The notes: generated from the sequence alone by a model not told the origin. Positions 1-11,870 are shown, counted from the first letter of the stretch. The stretch: 64,000 nucleotides of DNA from Siphonodentalium dalli (GCA_032622095.1 CP136061.1:7142734-7206733), one strand, 5' to 3'. A program made the numbers and translations.

Positions 1-2294
1 TTTGTCACCCTGGAAAATTATTAGTGGCCCAGATAAACAGATGACGAGCAGACGATCTCGGACCAAATTGCGGATGGAGATAGATAACTCTAAAATAAAG
101 AGGCTTCGAGTTGATAATAAGGCAAAGTTTCGTCGAAAACATGTTGATAAATAACGTTTCGGGCTATTTTATACTATAGTTGACAGTGGTTAGCATTATT
201 TATGTGCAATTAATCTATTCTGATTACAATGAAAATTTCTAAAAATGTGATTGTTTATGTTGGAATCTGATTATATGGGACCATTGAATCGGATTGAGTA
301 CCTTTAACAAGATAGAGTTCTCCCGCTTGATGATGGTTTCCATTGATATGTCGTCGGTTCTAAACTAGTTCATTTGACCGATAGAAGTCAAATGTTCTGT
401 AACTATAGCCTGAATCAGGGGCGCCGGAAGGAATTTATATTGCCCCGATCATATAATAGCTAGATAAACATACAGGTCGCCGAAGGCCACCATGGTCTGC
501 CGAAGGTGTCCCCTCTCGAAGGTGTGGGATTTGTTTGAACTTTAAGGCCAAAAGGAGCTCATTTCCTTGGTTTAAAATAAACTTAATGGGCTTTATTTAT
601 GTCATTTATATGGCTACACAAAGAGGTGGATTACACTAATTGCGCACATCTGGTACTGAAGTGTACCAACACTTTATCACGGACTCATGCATGGTCCCAG
701 ATGGACAATAAACACCATCTCATAATTACACATGAGATTGGATAAATTAAATGTTATTGCAAGAACATCTATTAAATGGCACCATAAATAAAATGAAACC
801 ATAAACCCATATACTAGTAGTTAGCGATGGCATATATTGTTAATATTTTCAATGTTGATCACTGCCAAATGCTGCTAATAAGGATCACATTCTGTCATTA
901 GGAGGAAGTGTTGTGCTATTTTGCATTATATCTCCAGAATATAGCTATTTTATTATCCTATCCAACCACACCAACAGCTGTACCGCTTTACCCGTGAACT
1001 AAATATCACATAGTTGTAGTGGCAGAGTGATAAAGGCTGACAGTGATAATTTGGCTTGAACTTTTAATGGTGTTTATATGCTTTCACAACAGCATGACCT
1101 ATACTATTACTGCCCCAACCATATTATTGCCCCGACGAAAGTCGGGGTGGTCGGGGTAGATCCGGCGCCCTTGAGTAATAGCAAGAACTTTACCAATATG
1201 CCAAGTTTGAGAGCCAATGGAATAGACATCGCTCTGGAATTAATCATGCCAAGCTGCAAAACAGAGTTGAGTCCCCTCGCCACGCGAAGTATGAACGCTG
1301 CCGGCACGTGTATTTTCTTAATCAAATTTAACATTTTAAGTGTTTTGCCTGTTATAATTCATTCTGGCTTGATGTGGACCATTTTCGAATGAATAGTTTC
1401 TCATAATAATGCAGAATGAATTGTAACCTACACAAATCTCAAATAAGTAAATGCGACATTTCTTCGTTAACACCACCAGGTTTAATCTGTGGGCCAAATT
1501 ATAAAAATCTGTGGTCTCATGTAGGTTTTATGGTTTTTCCAGTTTATTAGTTTAAAAGTCGAACTTCGCGAATAGGAGGCCGGTCACCGGTTTATTAGTT
1601 TATAAGTCGAACTGCGCGACCAGGAGGCCGGTCACCGGTAAACGGTGTAGTTGGGAATTTAAATTTTGTTTATTGTCCTTTACATTATATATTAGCGAGT
1701 TTGCGATACCCATTGGACGGGAACGGGTACGGATAGATCGGTTAACTTGGGTACTTTCGATGCAGCGCATAAAGCGATAACGATTAATTCAATGAAATTC
1801 CTGTTAGCTATAGTTGTTCTGCGGCCCCGAGTCTGGTAAAAGCTGTACTTGGAATGTCCAAGTTCGTGAAAGTTCTATTGACTATGCCGATGATTTGAGA
1901 AGTTTTATTGTTTTAGGATATTGCGAAAAGGCTAATCTGGCTGTATCAAATTGATCTATAGCGATGGGATGTCTGGCAGGACAACACATTTCGGGTTTTC
2001 GTGGGATGTGTATTCGCTGGATGTCTTAAAGTTGCAGTATGTAACCATTATTTTTGTCGACGGTTTCCATCAAACTTATGCTGAGCGGTTAATGTGCATA
2101 CACTCTATTAACAGTGTACACACAAAACGATTCATTCCTGATAACAAAGTAAATGGCTCAGGGGCTAAATTTTCACACCTGTGCCATGAAAATGACTTGC
2201 TCATTTTGAATGGCAGAAAACAAGATATCAAACACAACGGTAGATAATCAACATTATAACATTTTATATTGGAACAGCACAATGCACTTCCTCC
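1..2294. other. No gene seen; AT-rich non-coding DNA
   Basis: Open frames here are short (at most about 104 codons), lie on both strands, and show no recognisable domain. The only structure I see is a 48-bp tandem duplication near 1542-1638, annotated separately. Confidence 0.6.
1542..1638. repeat. 48-bp tandem duplication
   Basis: Two adjacent copies start GTTTATTAG and end GAGGCCGGTCACCGGT, at 1542 and 1590. They differ at a few bases. No coding sense is evident. Confidence 0.85.
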
Positions 2295-2530
2295 CAAGCC
2301 TTGAAATAGTGTGTCTGTCATTTGCAGAATGAGGTTCCCAGAGGGTGAATTTAGTGATGCTACCCCGCATAGCGGGCTAGCATCACCAAATTCACCATCT
2401 TACAATTCAGCAGAATGAGGTCCCAGAGGGTGAATTTGGTGATGCTAGCCCGCTATGTGGGGTAGCATCACTAAATTCACCCCATGGGGACCTCATTCTG
2501 CGAATGACAGACACCTTATTTCAAGGCTTG
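2295..2530. mobile_element. Foldback MITE, hAT-like by its 8-bp duplication
   Basis: The ends are inverted: it begins CAAGCCTTGAAATA and ends with the complement, TCAAGGCTTG. The octamer CTTCCTCC flanks both sides (2287-2294 and 2531-2538), as an 8-bp target duplication would. The inside holds two copies of a unit that itself folds back (CAGAATGAGGT...GGTGAATTTAGTGATGCTA and its complement). There is no coding capacity. The hAT assignment rests only on duplication length. Confidence 0.75.
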
Positions 2531-2934
2531 CTTCCTCCGAAATTGCACATTCCCGATGAGGAACACCCCTCACGGATACCTTATAGGCACGTCCTTGTGC
2601 GGCATATATATCAAATCGCTTTGGTCTGCTGATAGTAGATTAATTTGTTTTTGCCTGGCCTAAACTGAAGAGAACTCATAGTGAATTATGTATTAACAGA
2701 GTACCGACGAGCACCGGTTCTGTTTGATTACAACAATCCGTGACACAAGACTTTCACCTATTTCTGTACACATATCTACCCCAAATAGGTCCCAACATGT
2801 TCAACGCCAGAGCGGGGTCAAGTCACTAATTTCGACGATAAGCCGCTCTACTATGTTTTGGACTCCCCCTGTTCTTAATGTTTGGACAATTATGGACTTT
2901 AGTTATACTTAAGTGGGATGTATCGACACCAGTC

Positions 2935-3375
2935 AGAGTTTAGTGTGTCGGTCATTTGCAGAATGGGGTCCCCAGACGGTGAATTTAGTGATGCTATCCC
3001 GCATAGCTGGCTAGCGTCACTAAATTCACCCGCTGGGGACCTCATTCTGCATGGCCTCACCTGGTATGGGCGACAAAGACTCAGATTTAAGTTTCCAAAT
3101 GGTGAATAATGATGATGTACACCCACCGGGAACCTCGATTATACAATGTGACGTTTGCCAATTTGGGGGTATAAATAAACTAAAAAATAGAATGAATGTA
3201 ATTTGATAATAAAGAAACTTTCCAGAGAAGATGATGCCTGGGCAGAATTAGGTCCCCAGCGGCTGTATTTAGGTATGCTAGCCCGCTATGTGGGGTAGCG
3301 TCACTAAATTCACCCTCTGGGGACCTCATTCTGCAAAAGACGGGCACACTAAACTCAGGCTTGTATCGACGCCAG
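2935..3375. mobile_element. Diverged relative of the foldback MITE
   Basis: Two further foldback units of the same family (about 2960-3051 and 3242-3344) lie between inverted ends, GAGTTTAGTGTG near 2938 and CACACTAAACTC near 3346. A 14-base near-duplicate (GTATCGACACCAGT / GTATCGACGCCAGT) lies next to the two ends. It is probably a second, older insertion. Short open frames inside it are by-products of the palindromes. Confidence 0.55.
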
Positions 3376-4107
3376 TTGAGATTTCGATACGCAATTGTGT
3401 ATATATACGTTAATGTTATATATTGGATAGAACAAAACGGTCCAAACTTCTTCCACGCCAGCGCGGGGTCAAGTCAGGCACACATTATAAATGGGACCAA
3501 TTCAACTGGGAGGGGAGGCACATCAGTAACCACGGTGAAGTGTGCATGGTACTTCTCATAGTAGAGACACACCACCATGATGAAGCCTGCATGGTATACT
3601 TCTCAGAGAATCATTACCCCGCAGGGAGCCCCACACATATATAGAAGCATGTAGAAGAGTGTGGTCGACTCGCATATATAAGAGAATGCATTGGCACAGG
3701 GTAAAAAAAAATCCCGACTTACGACTGGATTTGATATGGCGGGTTGGTGCAGGTCACGGGTCGACATACGCATTATTCTACAATGTGTTTACGGAGTAAA
3801 ACTGTTATCAGCATTCGCTGGATCAGATTCCTGGCCAAATGCGATAATATTGTTTCCAATAACTCGTAGTATATATCATATTGCGAAAACAATACGTGAG
3901 TCGTATGTGCGTTATGTGGATCGGATGACTGGACCAATAACACGACGAACGTATATTAAATTGCACAAACAACACGACGGGCGTTTCACAATCACGGAAT
4001 CGTAAACTGTCCGGGACGTATATATGTATTATCCAAAGAACCCAAACAAGGTAAGTTTACTATTTACTATACTCCTCTCCGCCCACAATTGTCTATCGAC
4101 TATACCC
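3376..4107. other. No gene seen; contains a MITE-end fragment
   Basis: Positions about 3662-3703 match one arm of the palindrome found in the piggyBac-type MITEs at 16.9 and 42.5 kb (GCATATATAAGAGAATGCAT, then the TTGGCACAGGGTAAA end). The rest, including an open frame of about 100 codons at 3691-4005, shows no domain. Confidence 0.5.
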
Positions 4108-4173
4108 ACGCCCGATAACCCTATAGGCTGGTGGCTGTGGGTAGGCATATTGCTGTAGTGATATTGTGTGGCG
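4108..4173 (+). repeat. Left arm of a 9-kb-spaced inverted repeat
   Basis: This 66-bp block (ACGCCCGATAACCC ... ATATTGTGTGGCG) recurs inverted at 13201-13267 with about two mismatches. A second, weaker inverted pair with GATAGGC/TGGCA motifs lies inside it, about 4505-4600 against 12775-12845. Together they suggest the two ends of one old element, later invaded by the repeats between them. Confidence 0.7.
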
Positions 4174-5861
4174 GTTTCTCAGAAATTTAGGAAAATCATA
4201 AAATCTGGAATCCACCCGGCGAGAACGCTTATGGCATTAGATAGGACCATGACTGGTGTATTCATACACCATTTGTGATAGCCGTGTGCCTTTAGATATA
4301 TTTTTTATTACTTAATTTGTCGAATTTCACAACCGGTTTTTGTCGTTTATCAAAGAAACTACCTAATATAAATGGTAGAAATCTCGATATGTAGGCTTCA
4401 TGTACACATGTCACTAGATGCACATTCCATTGATACAATGAAACCAAAATCCACCATAAATGACATATTTTTCGTGGAAAAATATCGATTTTCCTGAGTG
4501 TCATATCACAAATTTATGATAGGCATATTGCCTCCGCAGATAGGCTCATGGCAAAGCACAAACTTGTTATGATAGGCAAGTGGCATTGTTGATAGGCACG
4601 TTGTAAATATTGACCAAGCTCCAATTTAGCACTTTAAAGCCAACAATATGCAACTTGTGGCATATATTATTTTATAAATACACTCTAGAATGATTATTCA
4701 TTCATATAAAATAGACAGAACCACACATATGTGTGCATGACGTGAAAATTAACGGACGAGTTTGTTACGCGGAATGTTACAACGTTACAACGATGATTCG
4801 CGAGTTGTAACTTGCAGCATAATTTAATTTACTCACCACGCACACATAATGTGTGGTTGTATTTTATTACACACCCACTAGAACTATTCAACATCGAGAT
4901 TTAGCGTTTATTGATTCGTTTCTGTCGTAATTTATAGCCATTTTATCAAACTGATAGGCGACTTTATTAATAAAGTTTGTAGTTCTTGTTCAAAAGATAA
5001 AGTTGACGTAATTTGTGACTCGTGACGTCGACGTTTTTCGTATTGTATACGTGTTGAATACGTGGGTAAAGATATTGTATGGGCTACACACTGCTCAATA
5101 TAAGAAAATTAACACAACGATTCATCTAGATCGGGCTTTATTTCTTCTGGTTCCGACATTATTTTAGCTTCTTTCTGAAATAGATAATTGAGCGGAGCCT
5201 GAGTCAGATATAAATACAATTGGACCACTATAAATGGTTGGCATTTTTGTCAATACCGTGGGGCAGGTTGGGTATGAAGTAGGTACAAAGTGTCGGCTCT
5301 TTCACTAATGGCCTTCTAACGTCAACCATTTCTAAGATATACATTACAGTTTAAACGGAAGTTGCAAAACCCGCCCAAATTTGTGCTATTATTTCATAAT
5401 AAACTGAATAAATACTAATTATTTCTAAGTTTTAATACATTTTATCAGATTTATTGACTAATTTCTGCATTTAGAAGCAGAATCTTAGATTTAAATGTCA
5501 GAAAATCTGAAATCATCCCGCGATGACAACTCGATGTTTTTTTCTGAGGTGATCATTTCTCCGATATGATATCGTACTCGGTGAATTTTAGACGCACCCA
5601 AAAACCTGCACCACGGTATTGACAAAAACATTTACCACTATAAATGCACGAAATCTCACGACATTAACGCCCCACACACATATGTATTATTGCTCGGTGC
5701 TCCTGTTTATGTATATGCGGCATAACTGGGTCATGGTCCAGGTCCACTATATGTATGCTCTAGCTATACAGGTTCTAGCCTACCCTAATTTTCGCACCTG
5801 ATATTTCTCTGAGCCCAATGTCTTTACCAATATTGATACCACATAAAATTATGTATAACAA
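4174..5861. other. No gene seen
   Basis: AT-rich DNA with the diverged GATAGGC-rich inverted-repeat segment near 4.5-4.6 kb. No open frame has a recognisable domain. Confidence 0.5.
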
Positions 5862-6272
5862 GAGATGGACTGTCGTTCGGTGCATAGTGCATACCCCATC
5901 GTGGCATACCGCCTCGTGTGGGCATATCTATAACTTATGAGGGCTATACTCAGACAGATGGACACAAACACCAGCATTTTCATATAAACAAAGATGAGTA
6001 ACTATAGAACAATACAAACAAACATTTGAATGTGCCATTAAATGTCCTTATTAGTGGTGAACATCCATACAAAATTTCATTGAGATCCGAGCATTATTGT
6101 TCAAGTTATGACCTGAACAGACATCGGATTGACCAAACAACCAATATTTCCAGATAAACAAAGATGAATAACTCTAGAATGCAAAAGCAGAACAGAACAA
6201 TGGAACCCTCTATTGAATGTCCTCATAGTAGTGAACATCCATACCAAATTTCATTGAGATCCCAGCACAACT

Positions 6273-6297
6273 TTACCTTTACCTTTACCTTCTCTGT
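6273..6297 (-). repeat. 3' tail of the retrotransposon, short GTAAAG-type repeats
   Basis: Plus-strand CTTTAC/CTTTACC repeats are the complement of a microsatellite tail. Such tails, rather than poly(A), are typical 3' ends of CR1-like elements. Confidence 0.7.
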
Positions 6298-6451
6298 ACA
6301 TCCCTCCTGTGTCAGGAGAACCGTCCTTATGGGCGGACGTAACCACATCTTCTTGAGCATATAAGTTTGATACCCGGTATGTGTATACATATATATATAT
6401 TCAGTCTGCAATAAATTATCTACAAGTAGTGTCAGGTCTAACCTGTGGCTG

Positions 6452-9400
6452 TCACTGACTGCCGGGGTCCACAGGCGGAGCTCTCAGACCAGTTTTCTTC
6501 TTGGACAGGATACGGAGACGAGCATGGTGTAGTTGGTAACACAAGCCTCTGGCGATGGATTCAATTTTCAGCATGCAGTGTTTTGGTATATCGAATGCTG
6601 AGCAGTCTAGTATTATTTTCAAGAGGTAATGGTTTTGAATATTGGGGTTCAATCCAGCTTGGTTCAGAGTTTCTTTTATGGCTGTTATGAAGCGGCTTCT
6701 TACAGCATGGAGACTTTCACAGGTTACAATGAAGTGGAGTATATCCTCAGGTTCTTTGTTGCAGAGTTGACAGATGTCAGTGGTAGTAGATTCAAATTTA
6801 GCTTTTTGTCTTTGTAAAATATATGTGCCTGTTGACATTTTCATTTTATGTGCTGCCATAGTTGTGGCGAACGGTTCGGATCCGCAAGCATCCCAGATTT
6901 GGTGTACATGTCCAGGAGTGGTGTCTTGTAGATTCAATTGTGTTAGGGTCGATTTATCCATGGCTTCCCGTTTAAGGTTCCCCATCCAGTGTTTTTCTAT
7001 AGCTGTGTCCACCATGTTCTTCCAGAGACGTTTCGGTGGTGGGAAGGCTACCAGATCATGAGTAGATGGCAGGTCATATAGTTCGGTAAGGCGGGTGACT
7101 TTTGTGAACCAGCTGTTTGATGTGTCACCTTTGGTCGCAAGTTGTCTGGCAGCAAGCTGACATTCCACAGAGCCTTCGTTACGAACAATATTACCATATG
7201 TTTTAAGCGTCCTTTTATGGATTTCTCCTTCTATCGGTATAAGACCCAGCATAAGCAGAGATGCACAGTTAGCTGTTCTTGTTGGAAGATGTTGTAGGCG
7301 TTTGGCAGTCTGTGTATAGAAAGTTTCCAATTGTTGCATATCCTTTTTGTTTAGATTTATTACGTCTAGACCGTACAGTAATCGAGGGAGAATGTAGCAG
7401 CGTAAGAGGTGTGCCGAAACTTTTGGATTGAGACCATTCATGCCGTGAAAACCAGCACCTAGGAGGGCATATGAGCATCGTCTAGCTGCTGAGATGCGTT
7501 CTTGTGCCACCAGGCTTGTGCCGTGCTTAGATGAACCGTCACGTGTGATGCCGAGGTGAGTAGCTTTGGTCACGGTTTGCATACGGTGGTTGCTTAGAGT
7601 CCAAGTATGTCCAGGGTCCCTTCTGCTGATAGACAGGATACACGATTTCTGCTCGCTGATAAGGTATCGTAGACGGTTGGCATAATCCATTAGGATGTTA
7701 AGCATGACTTGTAGTTCGTTGGGGTCATGTGAAACGAGGGTAACATCATCAGCAACAGTAGGTGTGCCGCAGAAGACTGAGCCAATTCGCGATCCAAGAC
7801 TGTTTTCTTCATATTGAGTCAGCAGACCATTAACAAAGACCTTATATGCAGAAGGTGACCATACGCCCCCTTGTCGGACACCTTGGCGTTCCATAAATTG
7901 TTGTGATTTCATTCCATTCCAATTCACAGTGGAGTATAGGTTTGAGTACCAGTCCTTAAAGAGGAGCCAGTTATCTCCGGATATTCCTGCTTTGTAGAGT
8001 TCTCTTAGAAGACCGGGGTGCCAGACTACATCAAAGGCTTTTTTAGCATCCATAAATGCTATATATAGTGGCTTCTTCTGCTCCTTAGCCTCATTTATTA
8101 GCTCAGTTATTATGAGAGCAGCAGCGGTCGGTGATTCCCCCTTGGTAAACCCTTTCTGGAGGGGTGACTGTAGTGTTTTTACTGCATTGTTGTTTCTCAG
8201 TAGGTGAAGCTTCTCGACGGTCTTTCCAATTGTGTTGGTTATCGTTATTTTCCTGTATGAGTTTGGGTCATCTTTCGGTTTGCCACCTTTCTTATATATA
8301 GGACATACTGATCCGCCCTTCATGCAGTCTGGAATCTTGGCTTCTTGAAAGATTCTGTTGATAATGTTGCAGAGGTATGATATTAGGTTATCTCCTCCAA
8401 ACTTCAAGTGTTCCATGGTGATGCCATCTTCATCTGGAGCTTTACCGGATTTGAAAGATTTAATACATTGCAATAGCTCGTCTGGGTTTGTTGGGTGAAT
8501 GCTTTCCCGATTTTCCATAAGGGTCTGTGTTAGGTATTCTATGTCTGTTTCCACAAGTTGTTTGTAAGGTTCGTTAACGTTGCTTGATTCAAGTGGTGTT
8601 GATAGCTCTTCAAAGTAGGAGGCCCAACCATTAGTTACCTCTTCATTGGTTTTGAGGACTTCGCCCTTGACATTCAGGAGGGTTGTACCACTGGCTTTAG
8701 GGTCACTTTGAGCTCTGATAATGCGGTAGAAGGCTTTGACATCAGTGTCCCTTAGTTCCATGATCTCCATGAGCTTATTGGTTCTAGCACGGGCGTGTTG
8801 TTTCCTGATGAGGCTGCGTAGATGTTTTTTCTTCAGCTTGAGGTTGATGCATAGGTGATTTTTAATATCAGGTCTTCCAGCTCTCTTCCATTCCCAAAAG
8901 GCATGCTTGGCATCCTTAACTGCCATAGTAATGTCAGGTGACCAGATTCTTTTCCTTTTAGGTTTACGGGGTTTGTTGTCCCACTGTTTGTGTGCGGATT
9001 CGTTCAGGACTTTTGTAAGAGTTGTGACCAGTACTTCAGCTGTAGCGTCTTCTGTGTTTAAGTCGGCGGTGTTGGCCAGTGCTTCGGTGATGTCATTGCA
9101 GTATAGGTCTTTATTTATTTTGTTCCAGTTGATTCTTTTCCTGCCCTGTATTTTTGGTGGGTCTTGAGCTTTTTTGAGTTGGAGGCTTATAGAAACTGTA
9201 ATAGGGTCGTGGGTCGAAAGGTTAGTACCTTCTCTCTTGATGGTCTGATATTTCCCGATGATGTCTTGTGATTGAAAGAAATAGTCAATCTGGGAATGTG
9301 ATACGTTGTCATAGGAGTGGTAAGTTGGTTCTCTGGGGCAGCATGTTGGTAGAAGGAGTTTAGCCTCATTCAGGAACTTCTTGAAGTCCGCATCTCGGGT

Positions 9401-10042
9401 ACAGTCATAGGATCTGTGGAGCGAGGCGTTGAAGTCACCAGCCAGAATAACATGGGACGAGGAGACATATTTTCGAACGATGGTGATGAGTTCGTCAAGG
9501 ATTGCTGTGTAGTCGCTTCTGGTGTAATTGTTACCTCTGCTGGGGAGGTATACTCCAATGACGACAATAGGGACGTCCGCATTAATTCTAATAGCTGCGA
9601 GTCTGTTTCCTCCATCTGGAAGTGGGTCCACATATTGGGCAATGTTCTTATGGTAGCACACAGCTATACCGGCTTGGCCTCTGCTACGGTGATTTGGTAG
9701 GACAATGTCATTATCATCTGAGCATTTCACTACCGCGTTAAAGTCCCCCAGGATGTCTTCAAGTTTCCATGATTCATAGTTGTACAGCCAGTGTTCTTGG
9801 GCAATTATGACATCTGCCTTCGATGCAAGGTGCTGTAGGTATTCGCCGTTGGATGAGAGACCCTCAATATTGTAGGAGATAAAGTTGAGGCTCGAATCAG
9901 GCCCATCTGGAATGGCGGCGGATGGTGGAGCCAGTTCCCGTGTGGAATGAGCGGTACTGGAAACGGGAAAGGTAATGGGATTGGATGGTGTTGAATTATT
10001 GGTGGGTGAGCTGCAGTCATCGGAGGTTGCTGGTGGTTCCAC
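6452..10042 (-). CDS. Non-LTR retrotransposon ORF2: APE-type endonuclease plus reverse transcriptase
   Basis: About 1196 uninterrupted residues. The N-terminal third is an exonuclease/endonuclease/phosphatase fold: NFISYNIEG, the QEH acid residue, VILAGDFNAS, SQIDYFF and STHDPI. This is the nickase that opens the target. The middle is a reverse transcriptase with FMDAKKAFD, GVRQGGVWSP, the VADDVTLVS catalytic pair and a THLGI thumb motif. Near the end is CQLCNKEPEDILHF...C, a putative zinc motif seen in related elements. The frame as given starts at a GTG and stays open a little further upstream, overlapping the end of ORF1 in another frame by about 240 bases, so the true start is unclear. 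With no stops it may still encode active protein. Confidence 0.93.
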   Translation of the reverse strand: MEPPATSDDCSSPTNNSTPSNPITFPVSSTAHSTRELAPPSAAIPDGPDSSLNFISYNIEGLSSNGEYLQHLASKADVIIAQEHWLYNYESWKLEDILGDFNAVVKCSDDNDIVLPNHRSRGQAGIAVCYHKNIAQYVDPLPDGGNRLAAIRINADVPIVVIGVYLPSRGNNYTRSDYTAILDELITIVRKYVSSSHVILAGDFNASLHRSYDCTRDADFKKFLNEAKLLLPTCCPREPTYHSYDNVSHSQIDYFFQSQDIIGKYQTIKREGTNLSTHDPITVSISLQLKKAQDPPKIQGRKRINWNKINKDLYCNDITEALANTADLNTEDATAEVLVTTLTKVLNESAHKQWDNKPRKPKRKRIWSPDITMAVKDAKHAFWEWKRAGRPDIKNHLCINLKLKKKHLRSLIRKQHARARTNKLMEIMELRDTDVKAFYRIIRAQSDPKASGTTLLNVKGEVLKTNEEVTNGWASYFEELSTPLESSNVNEPYKQLVETDIEYLTQTLMENRESIHPTNPDELLQCIKSFKSGKAPDEDGITMEHLKFGGDNLISYLCNIINRIFQEAKIPDCMKGGSVCPIYKKGGKPKDDPNSYRKITITNTIGKTVEKLHLLRNNNAVKTLQSPLQKGFTKGESPTAAALIITELINEAKEQKKPLYIAFMDAKKAFDVVWHPGLLRELYKAGISGDNWLLFKDWYSNLYSTVNWNGMKSQQFMERQGVRQGGVWSPSAYKVFVNGLLTQYEENSLGSRIGSVFCGTPTVADDVTLVSHDPNELQVMLNILMDYANRLRYLISEQKSCILSISRRDPGHTWTLSNHRMQTVTKATHLGITRDGSSKHGTSLVAQERISAARRCSYALLGAGFHGMNGLNPKVSAHLLRCYILPRLLYGLDVINLNKKDMQQLETFYTQTAKRLQHLPTRTANCASLLMLGLIPIEGEIHKRTLKTYGNIVRNEGSVECQLAARQLATKGDTSNSWFTKVTRLTELYDLPSTHDLVAFPPPKRLWKNMVDTAIEKHWMGNLKREAMDKSTLTQLNLQDTTPGHVHQIWDACGSEPFATTMAAHKMKMSTGTYILQRQKAKFESTTTDICQLCNKEPEDILHFIVTCESLHAVRSRFITAIKETLNQAGLNPNIQNHYLLKIILDCSAFDIPKHCMLKIESIARGLCYQLHHARLRILSKKKTGLRAPPVDPGSQ

Positions 10043-11106
10043 GGAGCATATCTCGACGGTTTTGTGTGTCGCCTTCGCAGCTGTGGTGGCCGGTGATGTT
10101 GGCGGTCGCCAAAAAAAGACTGCTTAGGGTTAGGTTTAGGTTTTGGCTGTCCTTCGTCTGGCGGTATAGGCATAGGAGTCTCATTAGGTCTTGGGGTGGT
10201 GTTAGAACCAGGGTTTGCCTCGGTAGTGTTTAAGTTGATTGGATGTGTCTGCAATAACTTGCCAGTTGATACACTCTTCGATATGGTTGGAACAGTACAG
10301 GCATCTATTGGTGGTGATTCAGTTGGTTGGTAGTTCGTTTCGGGAGCTGTTTGGTGTTGCGTTGTTTCTGTGACTGCGGGCAGTGGTACTTGGCAGTGAC
10401 GGGTGCACGATGTTTGTCTCATGACTTCCAGTTCGAGTTGACTTAGACGATGTTCTAGGGTCCAGATCTTCATGTCAGTAGAGACTTTTTCAGCTGTGAG
10501 TATGTCGCTATTATGAGCTGGTTGAGGATTCTCCCTGTGTGGTTCGGTGTGTCTGATCTTGAGGGAGAGTTCCAGTTCTTGCTTGTCTTTTTCAAGAGCT
10601 GCTATATAGGTTCTGCTCGTTATTAGTTCCTTGCTGGCTTTGTCCAATTGTGATGCCAGTTTGCAGATTTCCTTTTCTTTTTTCTTCAGCTCTTTTTCCT
10701 TTGCCTGGAGTTCTGTTCGAAGTGTAGTATTTTTGTTAGCGTCGGAGTTTTTCAGTTCGATATTTTCGAGTTCCGTTTGGTTGAACTGCTGTGTTGGCGT
10801 TGTTATGGATTTGACGTGAGTGGAAGAGTCGTCATGAGGTGTTCGAGACTTTTCAGCTGGGATTTTCAAGGATTGAGGTGATCTCGGATTCTGAATATCA
10901 CCACTGTCGTGATCCTGTTTGGTGCTACTATAGCAGCTAATGCATGTGTATGGCTTGGTCTGATTATCTAATAGGGTGATGGCCTGCTCGGATGTTCCTT
11001 CGCAAGCATGGTGAATATTCTTGCAGCATGTGTCGCAGGTGATACTGTTTTCTATATGGGCTTCCTTTCCACAGATTGGACAGATATCATTTGGAGCTGT
11101 GAGATC
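9805..11106 (-). CDS. Retrotransposon ORF1, C-terminal part: PHD finger, coiled coil, proline-rich tail
   Basis: This frame opens just after a TGA at 11109-11107 and has no ATG before the domain. It begins with a zinc finger of PHD type: CPIC, CDTC, HHAC, then CISC, about residues 7-55. A strongly charged coiled coil follows (KEKELKKKEKEICKLASQL...), then a proline- and histidine-rich basic tail. PHD fingers in ORF1 of CR1-like elements are known and probably serve nucleic-acid or chromatin binding. It overlaps the upstream ORF1 frame by about 55 bases, so it is probably the second half of one protein, separated by a one-base indel or joined by frameshifting. Confidence 0.75.
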   Translation of the reverse strand, partial: DLTAPNDICPICGKEAHIENSITCDTCCKNIHHACEGTSEQAITLLDNQTKPYTCISCYSSTKQDHDSGDIQNPRSPQSLKIPAEKSRTPHDDSSTHVKSITTPTQQFNQTELENIELKNSDANKNTTLRTELQAKEKELKKKEKEICKLASQLDKASKELITSRTYIAALEKDKQELELSLKIRHTEPHRENPQPAHNSDILTAEKVSTDMKIWTLEHRLSQLELEVMRQTSCTRHCQVPLPAVTETTQHQTAPETNYQPTESPPIDACTVPTISKSVSTGKLLQTHPINLNTTEANPGSNTTPRPNETPMPIPPDEGQPKPKPNPKQSFFGDRQHHRPPQLRRRHTKPSRYAPWNHQQPPMTAAHPPIIQHHPIPLPFPFPVPLIPHGNWLHHPPPFQMGLIRASTLSPTILRVSHPTANTYSTLHRRQMS

Positions 11107-11870
11107 TCAGTTTCAGATAATGGAGTTCCCAGGGTAAATGGGCAACCATCTGTAAATGCCGGAGGGCGTGGTGGAAGTACAGGAGATTTTAGTCGGCTAT
11201 CAGGCGAACGAGTCGGGGTTGTTTTTGTTGAGTGAGATGGTCTATGACTTGGCTTAGTTGGTGGTTTTGTAGCGGCATCCCTTTCTAGGTGGTCGCCGCC
11301 TGTCATGGGTTCTGTGTCAATCAGGGAGAGCTGTTGATGACAGTATGATTTGATGCGATTGTTCATATCATGTATGTTTGGATCACGGTCCATAGTTTCC
11401 AGGATTGGGGGGAGAAATTTCTGTAGGAAGTTGACTATTTCTTGCTCTGTCCCATTGATCATAACTCGAGAAGTAGAGTCGTAGAAGTTGACAACGAAGA
11501 GTTTGGCGTCTTTGTCCGAGATTGTATAGGTTTCAAATACAACAATATCATTTTTTGAAGTCTTTCTGGAAATGTGGGCTGTGGTTGGTGATCTTTCTAG
11601 TGCCTCGATTGTTGTAGATTTAAAAATTTCGTAACCGGCAGCAGAGAAGTCAAAAACAAAGTTGCCACCTTTAAATGCGGGGTTGACGGTGTATGTTTTC
11701 TCCGCAGCTTTAATCTTCTTTTTCAGTGTTTTCTTCTCATCCAGGTTGTATGGGAGAGAGGAATGATGGATGTCGCTTTGGATGTCTCTACGAGAGGCTG
11801 GGGTTGGCCTACTTGGAGTGAAGATGTTCTTCTGAGTTTTCATTCGAGAACTTTTTCTCTGTTGACTCAT
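11052..11870 (-). CDS. Retrotransposon ORF1, N-terminal part
   Basis: About 272 residues from the ATG at 11870 (MSQQRKSSRMKT). The open frame extends further upstream, to 11939, without a better start. The N-terminus is basic. A central region with FVFDFSAAGYEIF and FVVNFYDSTSRVMING looks like a folded alpha/beta domain that I cannot name. A proline-, serine- and threonine-rich linker follows. The frame ends 55 bases into the next frame, where the PHD finger begins, so the two frames are likely parts of one ORF1 protein. Confidence 0.65.
   Translation of the reverse strand: MSQQRKSSRMKTQKNIFTPSRPTPASRRDIQSDIHHSSLPYNLDEKKTLKKKIKAAEKTYTVNPAFKGGNFVFDFSAAGYEIFKSTTIEALERSPTTAHISRKTSKNDIVVFETYTISDKDAKLFVVNFYDSTSRVMINGTEQEIVNFLQKFLPPILETMDRDPNIHDMNNRIKSYCHQQLSLIDTEPMTGGDHLERDAATKPPTKPSHRPSHSTKTTPTRSPDSRLKSPVLPPRPPAFTDGCPFTLGTPLSETEISQLQMISVQSVERKPI

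Noticed and set aside
9187-9700. Short open frames opposite or beside the endonuclease domain
   Set aside because: Shadows of the long ORF2 frame.
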